Assembly: GCA_964639955.1 (NCBI GenBank) | Contig: CAZXGJ010000062.1 | Coordinates: forward strand, 1 to 20,920 | Source of the DNA: IGN2 sp964639955 | Lineage (GTDB): Bacteria > Bacteroidota > Ignavibacteria > Ignavibacteriales > Ignavibacteriaceae | DNA: 20,920 nucleotides | Direction: 5' to 3' | Shown here: positions 6,034 through 13,261 of the stretch, piece by piece | Layout: each line of letters begins with the position of its first letter | How positions within the stretch are numbered: the stretch's first letter is position 1 | Translations under genes and position numbers: made by a program | Notes under the pieces: model-generated | Database searches by the model: none | What the model was told of the DNA's origin: nothing | What the model saw: only the letters and a program-made list of their open reading frames with translations

Positions 6034-7101
6034 ATGAAAAAACTGATTCTGCTTTTATCTTTAATAATTACTCATTCAATAATACCACAAACAGATACAA
6101 TTCTTGTCCAGAAACTAGATTCTCTTTTAAAATACAACGAAAACCTTGAGCATCGGCTCGATGTGCTCGAGAAAAATATTGATGATGTTCTCTGGTTTCA
6201 AAGAGTTGGTGATGTTGCTTTCGTTGATAAAGTATTTATGACCGGCCCGCCAAAGTGGAGGGAGACCGACACAACAGATCCAGCTTTTGGCAATCCTGTA
6301 AAGTTCTGGTCGTATGTTTTTATACCGAAGAATATTAACTTCAATAAAAAATATCCACTGCTGGTTTTTCCTCACGGAGGAGTTCATAGTAATTTTTCGA
6401 CTTACTACATACACATTATAAAAGAGCTTATATATCAGCAGTATATTGTTGTTGCGGCTGAATACCGTGGAAGCACCGGCTATGGCAAATCGCATTATGA
6501 AAAAATAGATTACGGCGGATTGGAAGTTGAAGATGTTGATTCAAGCAGAAAGTTTATTCTTGATAATTATGAATTCGTTGACCCGGAAAGAGTTGGTATT
6601 ATCGGATGGAGTCATGGCGGACTCATAGCACTAATGAACATTTTCAAATATCCGGAAAATTATAAGGTGGCTTTTGCAGGTGTTCCCGTTAGCGATTTGA
6701 TCACTCGGTTAAATTATATGGATGAAGAATATCGAAAACTTTATTCTGCAGATTATCACATCGGGCAGACAATTGAAGAAAATCCCGATGAATATAAAAA
6801 AAGATCTCCGGTGCACAATGCATACAAACTTCAAACTCCGCTGCTCATTCATACAAACACAAACGATGAAGATGTAAACGTAATTGAAGTTAAAATGCTC
6901 ATCGACACACTAAAATCGTTGAACAAAGATTTTCAGTATGAAATATTTGAAGAATTACCCGGCGGACATTCTTTTGATCGGCAGGATACAAAACTTGCAC
7001 TTTCAATCAGGTTGAAGATTTATAAATTCCTTGAAAGGTATCTTAATCCGCCAAGAACTTTTAACAGCGTTGAGGAAATCCGGGAAAAAATTTATCAGTA
7101 A
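6034..7101 (+). CDS. Secreted S9-like alpha/beta hydrolase (prolyl-oligopeptidase/DPP-type fold)
   Basis: A 355-residue protein starting MKKLILLLSLII, a signal peptide with probable cleavage near residue 19. The frame opens further upstream at a TTG, but the ATG at 6034 gives the canonical signal peptide. The hydrolase core begins about residue 105 with PLLVFPHGG (oxyanion region). The catalytic triad is visible: nucleophile Ser193 in GWSHGG, Asp278 in NTNDEDV and His312 in GGHSFDR. Y-R-G-S-T-G-Y-G just before the nucleophile is the hallmark of S9 C-terminal domains. The N-terminal propeller of full S9 peptidases is absent: only about 85 residues, including a helical LLKYNENLEHRLDVLEKN segment, precede the hydrolase. 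Peptidase or esterase activity on an extracytoplasmic substrate is likely. Confidence 0.87.
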   Translation: MKKLILLLSLIITHSIIPQTDTILVQKLDSLLKYNENLEHRLDVLEKNIDDVLWFQRVGDVAFVDKVFMTGPPKWRETDTTDPAFGNPVKFWSYVFIPKNINFNKKYPLLVFPHGGVHSNFSTYYIHIIKELIYQQYIVVAAEYRGSTGYGKSHYEKIDYGGLEVEDVDSSRKFILDNYEFVDPERVGIIGWSHGGLIALMNIFKYPENYKVAFAGVPVSDLITRLNYMDEEYRKLYSADYHIGQTIEENPDEYKKRSPVHNAYKLQTPLLIHTNTNDEDVNVIEVKMLIDTLKSLNKDFQYEIFEELPGGHSFDRQDTKLALSIRLKIYKFLERYLNPPRTFNSVEEIREKIYQ

Positions 7102-7264
7102 TATATTTCTTTAAATTGTTTAAAGCCCCAAGGATAGTTTACTCCAAAGGAATTATTTTATTTCAGTTAAAATTTGAAGGAAAAACTAAATTCCATTTAT
7201 GAAGCAAAGGAATGGTTTTTGTTAACCATTAACTTGTAAATTATTAAAAACCTGAGGAAAAAAT

Positions 7265-7645
7265 ATGAAATTCTTTACCGGGTTAATTCTTATGGGTGCC
7301 ATTGGCGTCGGCATCTATTATTATTTTTTCGAAATGTCCAAAAAGGAAGTAGAAGTTACAGGTAAAATTCAGGTCTCTCAGCAGCAAAGCTATGACACTA
7401 ACGCCCCATCTGTTTCAGGTCCGTTATACCTTGCGGTTGTTAAAGGAACAGTAAAGAACAATACAGACCAGCATCTTACAAATGTATTTATCAAATATTC
7501 GATTGCAGGTCAGGAAGCCAGTGCAACGGTTTTCGATTTAGCCCCGGGACAGACAGTCGATTTTAACACACGCGGAGTAAAAACAAGAGCTGTTAATCCG
7601 GAATATTATTTTGAAGGTGTGCAGTTCGACGAGAAAACCCTCTGA
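7265..7645 (+). CDS. Small membrane-anchored protein with FxLYD/beta-sandwich-like domain
   Basis: 126 residues. Residues 4-22 are a hydrophobic anchor or uncleaved signal (FTGLILMGAIGVGIYYYFF), followed by a positively charged SKKEVEV stretch. Residues about 55-115 read as a small beta domain: LYLAVVKGTVKNNTDQHLTN, then VFIKYSIAG and FDLAPGQTVDF, the V-x-G-x-V-x-N ... L-x-P-G-x pattern of FxLYD-like domains that sit at the cell surface. GAGGA six bases upstream of the ATG supports the start. No partner gene is obvious. Function unknown. Confidence 0.75.
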   Translation: MKFFTGLILMGAIGVGIYYYFFEMSKKEVEVTGKIQVSQQQSYDTNAPSVSGPLYLAVVKGTVKNNTDQHLTNVFIKYSIAGQEASATVFDLAPGQTVDFNTRGVKTRAVNPEYYFEGVQFDEKTL

Positions 7646-7653
7646 GGTTTTTT
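7634..7653 (+). terminator. Hairpin terminator overlapping the end of the small membrane protein gene
   Basis: AAAACC (7634-7639), loop CTCTGA, GGTTTT (7646-7651) then TT. The 5' arm is the last codons and the loop contains the TGA stop (7643-7645). The stem is weak (only two GC pairs), but the A-stem/T-run form fits a rho-independent terminator. Confidence 0.5.
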
Positions 7654-7756
7654 AATCTGTTATCTTCATCATTTTATTGAGCAGGGATAACCAAACTCCT
7701 GCATTAACCAGTCCGGGGGAAGAGGTTTACTGTTTTATCATACTGGCTTTTATCAA

Positions 7757-10030
7757 TTAAAATACTGCGCTTATGCCAACCGATGGGAGTATACCAACCG
7801 ATTCATTAAAATCAGGGCTTTGCGTTCTTGAATCCCAGCGAACGCCGGAAACATTTTTACGGTTGTAAACATTCTGAACATCAATGTAGGTAATCAAGCT
7901 CCATTTGTTGAAGAACCAGAACTTATCAACTCTTAAATCCAGGCTGTGATTATCGGGGAACCTGATTGAGTTGTATTCGCTTACATTTTGCGTCCCATCG
8001 GGATTATATGGAGTATAAGGTCTTCCGGTTGAATAACGAAACTTAAGACTTGCCTCCCATTCAGCACTTATTTTGTAACCGCCGCTTAAACTAACAATCC
8101 AGGTTTGATCATAAGAACCCGTTCGCTTAATTTTATCAAGCGCAGTGTAATCTGCAATGCTGTAAGTTAAACTGGCAATTCCATAATAAGGAGTATCTGA
8201 CAGTTTTTTCTGAAGTGATAACTCAACGCCTTTAGCGTTACCTGTTCCGGCAGAAGTTAATGGTTCAAGACCAAGTGATTCATAATTTTCATCACCAAAA
8301 CCTGCGCCTGTATTTGCAAGCGTGAGATATGTTCGCAGCAGGCTAACCGGGTAATCATAATAATCTTTGTAAAACCCTTCCAACTTAATTAGTGCATCTG
8401 CACTTAAATAATTATCAAAACCAAGTATGAACTGATTAACCCGCATGTTTTTTAAATTTGTATTTGATGGAGAACCTGCAAGCCACAGGTAAGACGGTGA
8501 TTGATAGTAAACTCCGGTGCTGAAATTAATACGGGTAATATCAGTAATCAGATAAGATAAAGAAAACCGCGGGCTGAAATACAGCTGCTTGTTCAGTGCG
8601 CTGAAATAATCGCCCCTTATGCCCAGATTGGCAACAAGCCTGCTGAAGAAAACTGTATTGAAATTCAGAAAGAGAGAGTTTTTATAGTAAGTTGTGCTAG
8701 TATCCAGTGTGGTTGCCGGCAGGGAATCACCGAAAGTTGTTTTGTATGCCGGCAGCAAAATTCCGGCTTCAAAGTTAATCAACTTTACATCACCGCCGAG
8801 AGAAATATCCGAATTGTGAGACAGTTTATAGGTTAATTCTGCACTCAGATTATTTTCTTTCTCTTTCGATTTGTTAGTGTAAACCGGGACCAGAAGTGAA
8901 TCCCGCTGCTGAGTATCATAATCAACAAAATTTCTGCTCAGGGTTATATTAATAAATCCGTTATCAATAAGATGTCTGTATTTAATGCCGGCAAGATACT
9001 GAAGTTGTTCGCTGCCTATAATGCTCGAATTATCGTATCTCTGATCCTCTGAATCGTTAAAATAATTTATGTTATCAATTGCCGAGATAAGCAAAAAGGA
9101 AACTAAGTTGTTCTGATCTATCTCAAAATCGGCCTTGCCAAAAATATCCCAGTATTCGGGCACAAAAGAAAAACCGGCTGCCTTAAAAATAAAATCGAGG
9201 TAACTTCTTCTTGCTGAAAAAAGAAACTGCGAATTGCCGGAAACCGGACCTTCAAGATTTAAACCGAACTGGGTTGCTGAAATAGTTGCTTTGCCTCCAA
9301 TTCTGTCCTGCCTTCCGTTTCGTAAATCAATTGAAAGTGTTGAAGAGAGTTTATCCCCGTTATTAACAGAAAAGCCGCCGGTAGAAAAAGTTGTTCCGCT
9401 TACAAAATCAAGATTAATATAGCTTAAAGGTCCTCCGGTTGCACCCTGAGTTCCAAAGTGGTTAATGTTTTGAACTTTGTAATCATCAATCAGGTAAAGA
9501 TTTTCTGACGGTGCGCCACCGCGAACCACCAGGTCATTTCTTCCCGCATCAGCCTGAGCTACTCCGGGCAGTACAGAGAGCGCCCTGATTACATCTTCAA
9601 ATCCACCGGGGCTGCGGCGTATTTCTTCGCTGCTGAATCCTCTTGTGCTGATTAATTCCAGTCCGCCTGTTTCAAAAAAATCACCTTTAACCACCACATC
9701 TTCAAGTTCTATGGCTTCTTCTTCCAGTTCGAAAACAAGTTCCTGTGCAAAACCGCTCATCAGCATTACATCGGTTTTGGTTACGCTCCTGTAACCCAGA
9801 ATAGAAGCACGAAGCTGATATTCTCCGGGCAGAAGATTTTTTATTTCGAACCTGCCGTCGTCTCCAGTGGATGCGCCATAATCAGTATTTAAAACCAATA
9901 CATTTGCTGCAGGTAGGGGCTGCTTTGTAATTTTATCAACCACTTTGCCGTAAATTGTAACTGAATTTTCCTGGGCAATTGCAAAAGTGGAAGCCACAAA
10001 TAATAATAGTATTAAAACCGAACTCTTCAT
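7757..10030 (-). CDS. TonB-dependent outer-membrane receptor with carboxypeptidase-regulatory-like N-domain
   Basis: 757 residues from the ATG at 10030. The frame continues to a GTG at 10114, but the MKSSVLILLLFVASTFAIAQ signal peptide fixes the start. Order: signal peptide 1-20; carboxypeptidase-regulatory-like beta sandwich about 24-110 (YGKVVDKITKQPLPAANVLV, then YGASTGDDGRFEI, PGEYQLRASILGY); plug domain about 118-240 (EDVIRALSVLPGV, then DLVVRGGAPSENLYLID); 22-strand-type barrel to a terminal Phe (GISAVF), the outer-membrane insertion signal. No SusD partner is adjacent, so a starch-utilisation pair is unlikely. Substrate unknown; siderophore, cobalamin or peptide uptake cannot be told apart. 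It diverges from the photolyase across a 90-bp gap. Confidence 0.9.
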   Translation of the reverse strand: MKSSVLILLLFVASTFAIAQENSVTIYGKVVDKITKQPLPAANVLVLNTDYGASTGDDGRFEIKNLLPGEYQLRASILGYRSVTKTDVMLMSGFAQELVFELEEEAIELEDVVVKGDFFETGGLELISTRGFSSEEIRRSPGGFEDVIRALSVLPGVAQADAGRNDLVVRGGAPSENLYLIDDYKVQNINHFGTQGATGGPLSYINLDFVSGTTFSTGGFSVNNGDKLSSTLSIDLRNGRQDRIGGKATISATQFGLNLEGPVSGNSQFLFSARRSYLDFIFKAAGFSFVPEYWDIFGKADFEIDQNNLVSFLLISAIDNINYFNDSEDQRYDNSSIIGSEQLQYLAGIKYRHLIDNGFINITLSRNFVDYDTQQRDSLLVPVYTNKSKEKENNLSAELTYKLSHNSDISLGGDVKLINFEAGILLPAYKTTFGDSLPATTLDTSTTYYKNSLFLNFNTVFFSRLVANLGIRGDYFSALNKQLYFSPRFSLSYLITDITRINFSTGVYYQSPSYLWLAGSPSNTNLKNMRVNQFILGFDNYLSADALIKLEGFYKDYYDYPVSLLRTYLTLANTGAGFGDENYESLGLEPLTSAGTGNAKGVELSLQKKLSDTPYYGIASLTYSIADYTALDKIKRTGSYDQTWIVSLSGGYKISAEWEASLKFRYSTGRPYTPYNPDGTQNVSEYNSIRFPDNHSLDLRVDKFWFFNKWSLITYIDVQNVYNRKNVSGVRWDSRTQSPDFNESVGILPSVGISAVF

Positions 10031-10120
10031 TTTTTTATTTGTTAATGAAATACTTAAAACACCAGAAAACAAAAAATGGTTCTGATAATTTTTATTGAAA
10101 ATAATTAAGCACAAAAATAA

Positions 10121-11464
10121 ATGATAAACGAAAAAAGAATACGGATTTTAAAAAAAGGTACAGAAACAAATGGTCAGGTAATTTACTGGATGAGCCGAGA
10201 CCAGCGTGTGCACGATAACTGGGCTTTGTTATTTGCCCAGCAGCTTGCATTGAACAAGAAAAAAGAAATAATTGTTGTCTTTTCGCTTGTACCTGAATTT
10301 TTAGGGGCAACTCTCCGCCAATATGATTTTATGCTTAAAGGACTGACAGAGGTTGAGGACGAATTAAAAAAATACAACATTCCTTTTATAATGCTGTTGG
10401 GGGAACCGCAGTTTAAAATTCCTGAATTTATCAAAGAAATTAATGCCGGTATTTTGGTAACAGATTTTGACCCGCTGAAGATTAAAAGAAAGTGGAAAAG
10501 TGAGATTGCTAAAAAAATCAATATTCCGTTTTACGAAGCAGACGCACATAACATTGTGCCTTGTTTTTATGTTTCACAAAGGCAGGAGTTTGGTGCATAC
10601 ACAATTCGCCCTAAAATTCATAAAAATCTGCCTGAATTTCTGGAAGAATTTCCAGAACTCAGAAAGATGAATACCAGCCGGTTGTTCTCTTCATATAAAA
10701 TTGATTGGAAGGAAGTTTATTCTTCATTAATAGTTGATGAGAGCGTTAAACCGGTTGCCTGGCTTATGCCCGGGGAGAAAGCAGCCCGCGAAACATTCAA
10801 CTACTTTATAGAAAATAAGTTTGATAGCTATGCAGAATTACGGAATGATCCGAACGCCGGTGCGGTTTCCAATCTTTCGCCTTATTTACATTTCGGGCAG
10901 ATTTCAGCTCAGCGGGCAGCATTAATTATAAAAAATTTTACAGGCCATCATTCCACCGATGCTTATCTGGAAGAATTAATTGTGAGAAGAGAACTTTCAG
11001 ATAACTTTTGTTTTTATAATTCCAATTATGATTCGTTCAATGGTTTTCCGTATTGGGCAAAAAAAACCCTGAACGATCACAGAAATGATAAGAGAGAATA
11101 TGTTTACTCATTGCCTGATTTCGAAGAATCAAAAACACACGAGGATTTGTGGAATGCGGCGCAGAATGAATTACGAAATACTGGCAAACTACACGGTTAT
11201 ATGCGGATGTACTGGGCTAAAAAAATTCTTGAATGGAGTAAAACCCCAGAGGAAGCTTTACAAATTGCAATTTACCTGAACGATAAGTATGAGCTTGATG
11301 GAAGGGATCCAAACGGATACGTTGGCTGTTCCTGGTCAATCGGGGGAGTGCATGACAGAGCCTGGACAGAGCGCCCCGTATTCGGAAAGATCAGGTTTAT
11401 GAATCGCAATGGTGCAAAAAGAAAGTTTGATATCGAAAAATATATTGCCGGAAACGCAGAATAA
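10121..11464 (+). CDS. phr: Class II CPD photolyase (deoxyribodipyrimidine photo-lyase)
   Basis: A 447-residue flavoprotein that uses blue/near-UV light to split cyclobutane pyrimidine dimers. Class II is shown by the N-terminal VIYWMSRDQRVHDNWAL signature and the C-terminal run DGRDPNGYVGCSW (393-405) followed by SIGGVHDRAW and PVFGKIRFMN, all lining the FAD/DNA pocket in class II enzymes and different from E. coli PhrB (class I). Trp residues in YMRMYWAKKILEW and CSW are candidates for the class II electron-transfer chain. Length is close to other class II members. The ATG at 10121 gives the N-terminus usual for the class (a short basic lead before the signature); no Shine-Dalgarno is seen. 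It is convergent with the CarH-type gene, 17 bp apart, next to the pigment operon. Confidence 0.95.
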   Translation: MINEKRIRILKKGTETNGQVIYWMSRDQRVHDNWALLFAQQLALNKKKEIIVVFSLVPEFLGATLRQYDFMLKGLTEVEDELKKYNIPFIMLLGEPQFKIPEFIKEINAGILVTDFDPLKIKRKWKSEIAKKINIPFYEADAHNIVPCFYVSQRQEFGAYTIRPKIHKNLPEFLEEFPELRKMNTSRLFSSYKIDWKEVYSSLIVDESVKPVAWLMPGEKAARETFNYFIENKFDSYAELRNDPNAGAVSNLSPYLHFGQISAQRAALIIKNFTGHHSTDAYLEELIVRRELSDNFCFYNSNYDSFNGFPYWAKKTLNDHRNDKREYVYSLPDFEESKTHEDLWNAAQNELRNTGKLHGYMRMYWAKKILEWSKTPEEALQIAIYLNDKYELDGRDPNGYVGCSWSIGGVHDRAWTERPVFGKIRFMNRNGAKRKFDIEKYIAGNAE

Positions 11465-11481
11465 AATTTGAGGATAGATTT

Positions 11482-12429
11482 TTAATTATACCTGCTTTCC
11501 CTGATAGCTTCAAGCTCTGTTCTGAGCTGTTTTGTATCTTTAACCACAGAAGCATTAATTTCATCGAGAATATCCAGGTAGCCGCCGGCTGCTCTTCCAC
11601 CAACAATTAAGGAAATATGATCTGGCAGCATTTTTTTCAGTCTGATAAGGTCTTTCCTGAGTTTTGGATCATCATTAGGGTAAATGATACTTAAAGCAAT
11701 TGCTCTTACCTGCAGACTTAATGCCGCTGCGGCTATATCTTCAACCGGGAGATTCTGACCGAGATAAATAACTCTCCACCCTGAAGAAGCAGCAACTAAG
11801 GCTGCAATCAGTGCGCCTAATTCATGTTCCTGGCCACGCGGTGTTGCACTGATTATCACGGGGGCATCTTCATTAGCAGTGTGCTGTTCTACAAGGTTTG
11901 AAAGAAATGTGCGTATAACCGCTGAAGCCATATGCTCGTTCGATACCCTTATCTCCCCTTCATGCCAGAGATCACCAATCTTATAAATCAACGGAACCAG
12001 AAAATTTTCTATTAACTGCGGCTGGCTCAATTGTACTGCAGATTTTAACAACAGTCTTTCAAGAGTTTCATCATCATATGCTTTGATAGCTTCAATGCAG
12101 CTGCTTATAAGTGAATTGATGTCTGTAAAATCTTTTCCCGTAAGTTCTGAACCCGACAAAACAGATGCTTTAGTTTGGTTATTTTTTAAAAGATTGTGTA
12201 ACTCCTGAATTGATAACTTCGCAATTCCGCCAATACTGTGTCCACTTTGCACTGCTTCATTCAATAATTTCAGCTTTTCAATATCGTCGCCGGAGTACAG
12301 CCTGCGGTTTGTGCCCGTTCGAGAAGGCGAAACAACATCATATCGTTTTTCCCATGCTCTTATAACGAATGCACTCAAACCCGTCATCTGGCTAACCACT
12401 TTTATGGGATATTTATAGTTATTTGTCAT
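11482..12429 (-). CDS. carH: CarH/LitR-type MerR regulator with B12 photosensor domain
   Basis: 315 residues counted from the ATG at 12429 (a TTG two codons earlier is less likely). Residues 6-74 are a MerR-type winged helix (YPIKVVSQMTGLSAFVIRAW, then RYDVVSPSRT, NRRLYSGDDI). A four-helix cobalamin-cap domain at about 95-175 carries W155-x9-E165-H166 (W-HEGEIRVSN-EH), the motif that in Thermus CarH senses the adenosyl group and ligates cobalt after illumination. A Rossmann-type B12-binding domain follows, with lower-ligand H202 in GQEHELG; the residue two before the His is Gln200 where Glu or Asp is usual. By analogy it binds operators as an AdoCbl tetramer in the dark and lets go when light breaks the Co-C bond. 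There is no Shine-Dalgarno, so the message may be nearly leaderless. It is divergent from the ECF sigma/crt operon. Confidence 0.92.
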   Translation of the reverse strand: MTNNYKYPIKVVSQMTGLSAFVIRAWEKRYDVVSPSRTGTNRRLYSGDDIEKLKLLNEAVQSGHSIGGIAKLSIQELHNLLKNNQTKASVLSGSELTGKDFTDINSLISSCIEAIKAYDDETLERLLLKSAVQLSQPQLIENFLVPLIYKIGDLWHEGEIRVSNEHMASAVIRTFLSNLVEQHTANEDAPVIISATPRGQEHELGALIAALVAASSGWRVIYLGQNLPVEDIAAAALSLQVRAIALSIIYPNDDPKLRKDLIRLKKMLPDHISLIVGGRAAGGYLDILDEINASVVKDTKQLRTELEAIRESRYN

Positions 12430-12640
12430 ATTCAAAATTATTAAATGTCTAATCCTTGTCCAAATTGAAATTTTTATTATTGTAATTCTCTAAAACCTCT
12501 AATTCTAACAATTTTTGACGATTTTAGTTCCAAATTAAAAATTTATCAATTTTGTCCAAAATAATACTTGACAAATATTAGACAACATATTATATTTGTC
12601 TAAAATAATTAGACGACTTATAAACAAAACTGAGGCAAAA
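12430..12640. promoter_or_regulatory. CarH/ECF-sigma divergent control region with repeated TTRGACAA boxes
   Basis: Boxes of one type recur on both strands. Minus-strand copies (seen as the complement) are ATGTCTAA 12445-12452, TTGTCCAA 12456-12463 (11 bp on), TTGTCCAA 12552-12559 and TTGTCTAA 12596-12603 (44 bp, four times 11, after the previous). Plus-strand copies are CTTGACAA 12567-12574, TTAGACAA 12578-12585 (11 bp on) and TTAGACGA 12609-12616; TTTGACGA at 12514 is weaker. CarH operators in Thermus are 11-bp direct repeats over the -35 region; this arrangement fits that logic. Assignment to CarH is inference. Confidence 0.7.
12568..12596 (+). promoter_or_regulatory. Sigma-70-type promoter of the ECF sigma/carotenoid operon
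   Basis: TTGACA (12568-12573), a 17-base spacer and TATATT (12591-12596) form a near-consensus housekeeping promoter. Transcription would start about 12603, leaving a leader of roughly 38 bases before the sigma ATG. Putative CarH boxes overlap the -35 and the spacer, and an inverted box overlaps the -10 end and start site, well placed for repression. Confidence 0.65.
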
Positions 12641-13231
12641 ATGAACAACTTAAATAATAACGAAGACGGAATAATGGTCAACAATATCAGGGAAGATGAA
12701 TTCATTAAAGAAGCATTACCTCACGAAGATGCACTCTACAACTACGCATTAAAAATTTCCGGCAACTCAGACGATGCTCAGGACCTGGTTCAGGAAACAT
12801 ATTATAAAGCTTACAGACACTTCGACAAATTTCAAACTGGTACAAATAGCAAAGCCTGGATGTTTATGATTCTAAAAAACTCATTTATTAATGATTACAG
12901 AAAATCAAAGCGCGAACCTTATAAACTTGACTATGAGCAGATACAGAATTTTTATGAAAATGTAAAATCTGATCGTGCACAAGAAAATAATTTGGATAAA
13001 GAATTTTACAATGATCTTTTAGACGATGAGCTTACTGCGGCAATTGATCAGCTTCCTACCAAGATGAGAGAAGTTTTTCTTCTTTGTGATCTGGATGGAA
13101 ACAGTTATGAAGAAACTGCAGAACTTGTTGGCTGTCCGGTTGGAACAGTAAGATCAAGATTGCACCGTGCACGGCATATGCTTCAGGAAACTTTAACAGA
13201 TTACGCTAAAGAAAAAGGCTTTTTAAACTAA
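12641..13231 (+). CDS. ECF-type (sigma-70 family, group IV) RNA polymerase sigma factor
   Basis: 196 residues. Region 2 (about 24-92) shows HEDALYNYALKISG, then DAQDLVQETYYKAYRHFDKF and WMFMILKNSFINDYRKSKR, with the -10-binding and core-binding features. An acidic linker is followed by region 4 (about 117-186), with LPTKMREVFLLCDLDGNSYE and the helix-turn-helix ETAELVGCPVGTVRSRLHRA. The start is the ATG at 12641 with GAGG upstream; the frame is open back to a TTG inside the promoter, which is not credible. No anti-sigma gene is adjacent, so control may be at transcription through the CarH-like repressor. It leads an apparent operon: the next gene starts 30 bases after the stop. Confidence 0.93.
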   Translation: MNNLNNNEDGIMVNNIREDEFIKEALPHEDALYNYALKISGNSDDAQDLVQETYYKAYRHFDKFQTGTNSKAWMFMILKNSFINDYRKSKREPYKLDYEQIQNFYENVKSDRAQENNLDKEFYNDLLDDELTAAIDQLPTKMREVFLLCDLDGNSYEETAELVGCPVGTVRSRLHRARHMLQETLTDYAKEKGFLN

Positions 13232-13261
13232 ATCAAAAACAATAAATCAAGGAGATACAAA

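Noticed and set aside
12596..12640. TTG start at 12596 extending the ECF sigma protein by 15 residues
   Set aside because: It lies within the -10/transcription-start zone of the promoter, whereas the ATG at 12641 has GAGG at the right distance.
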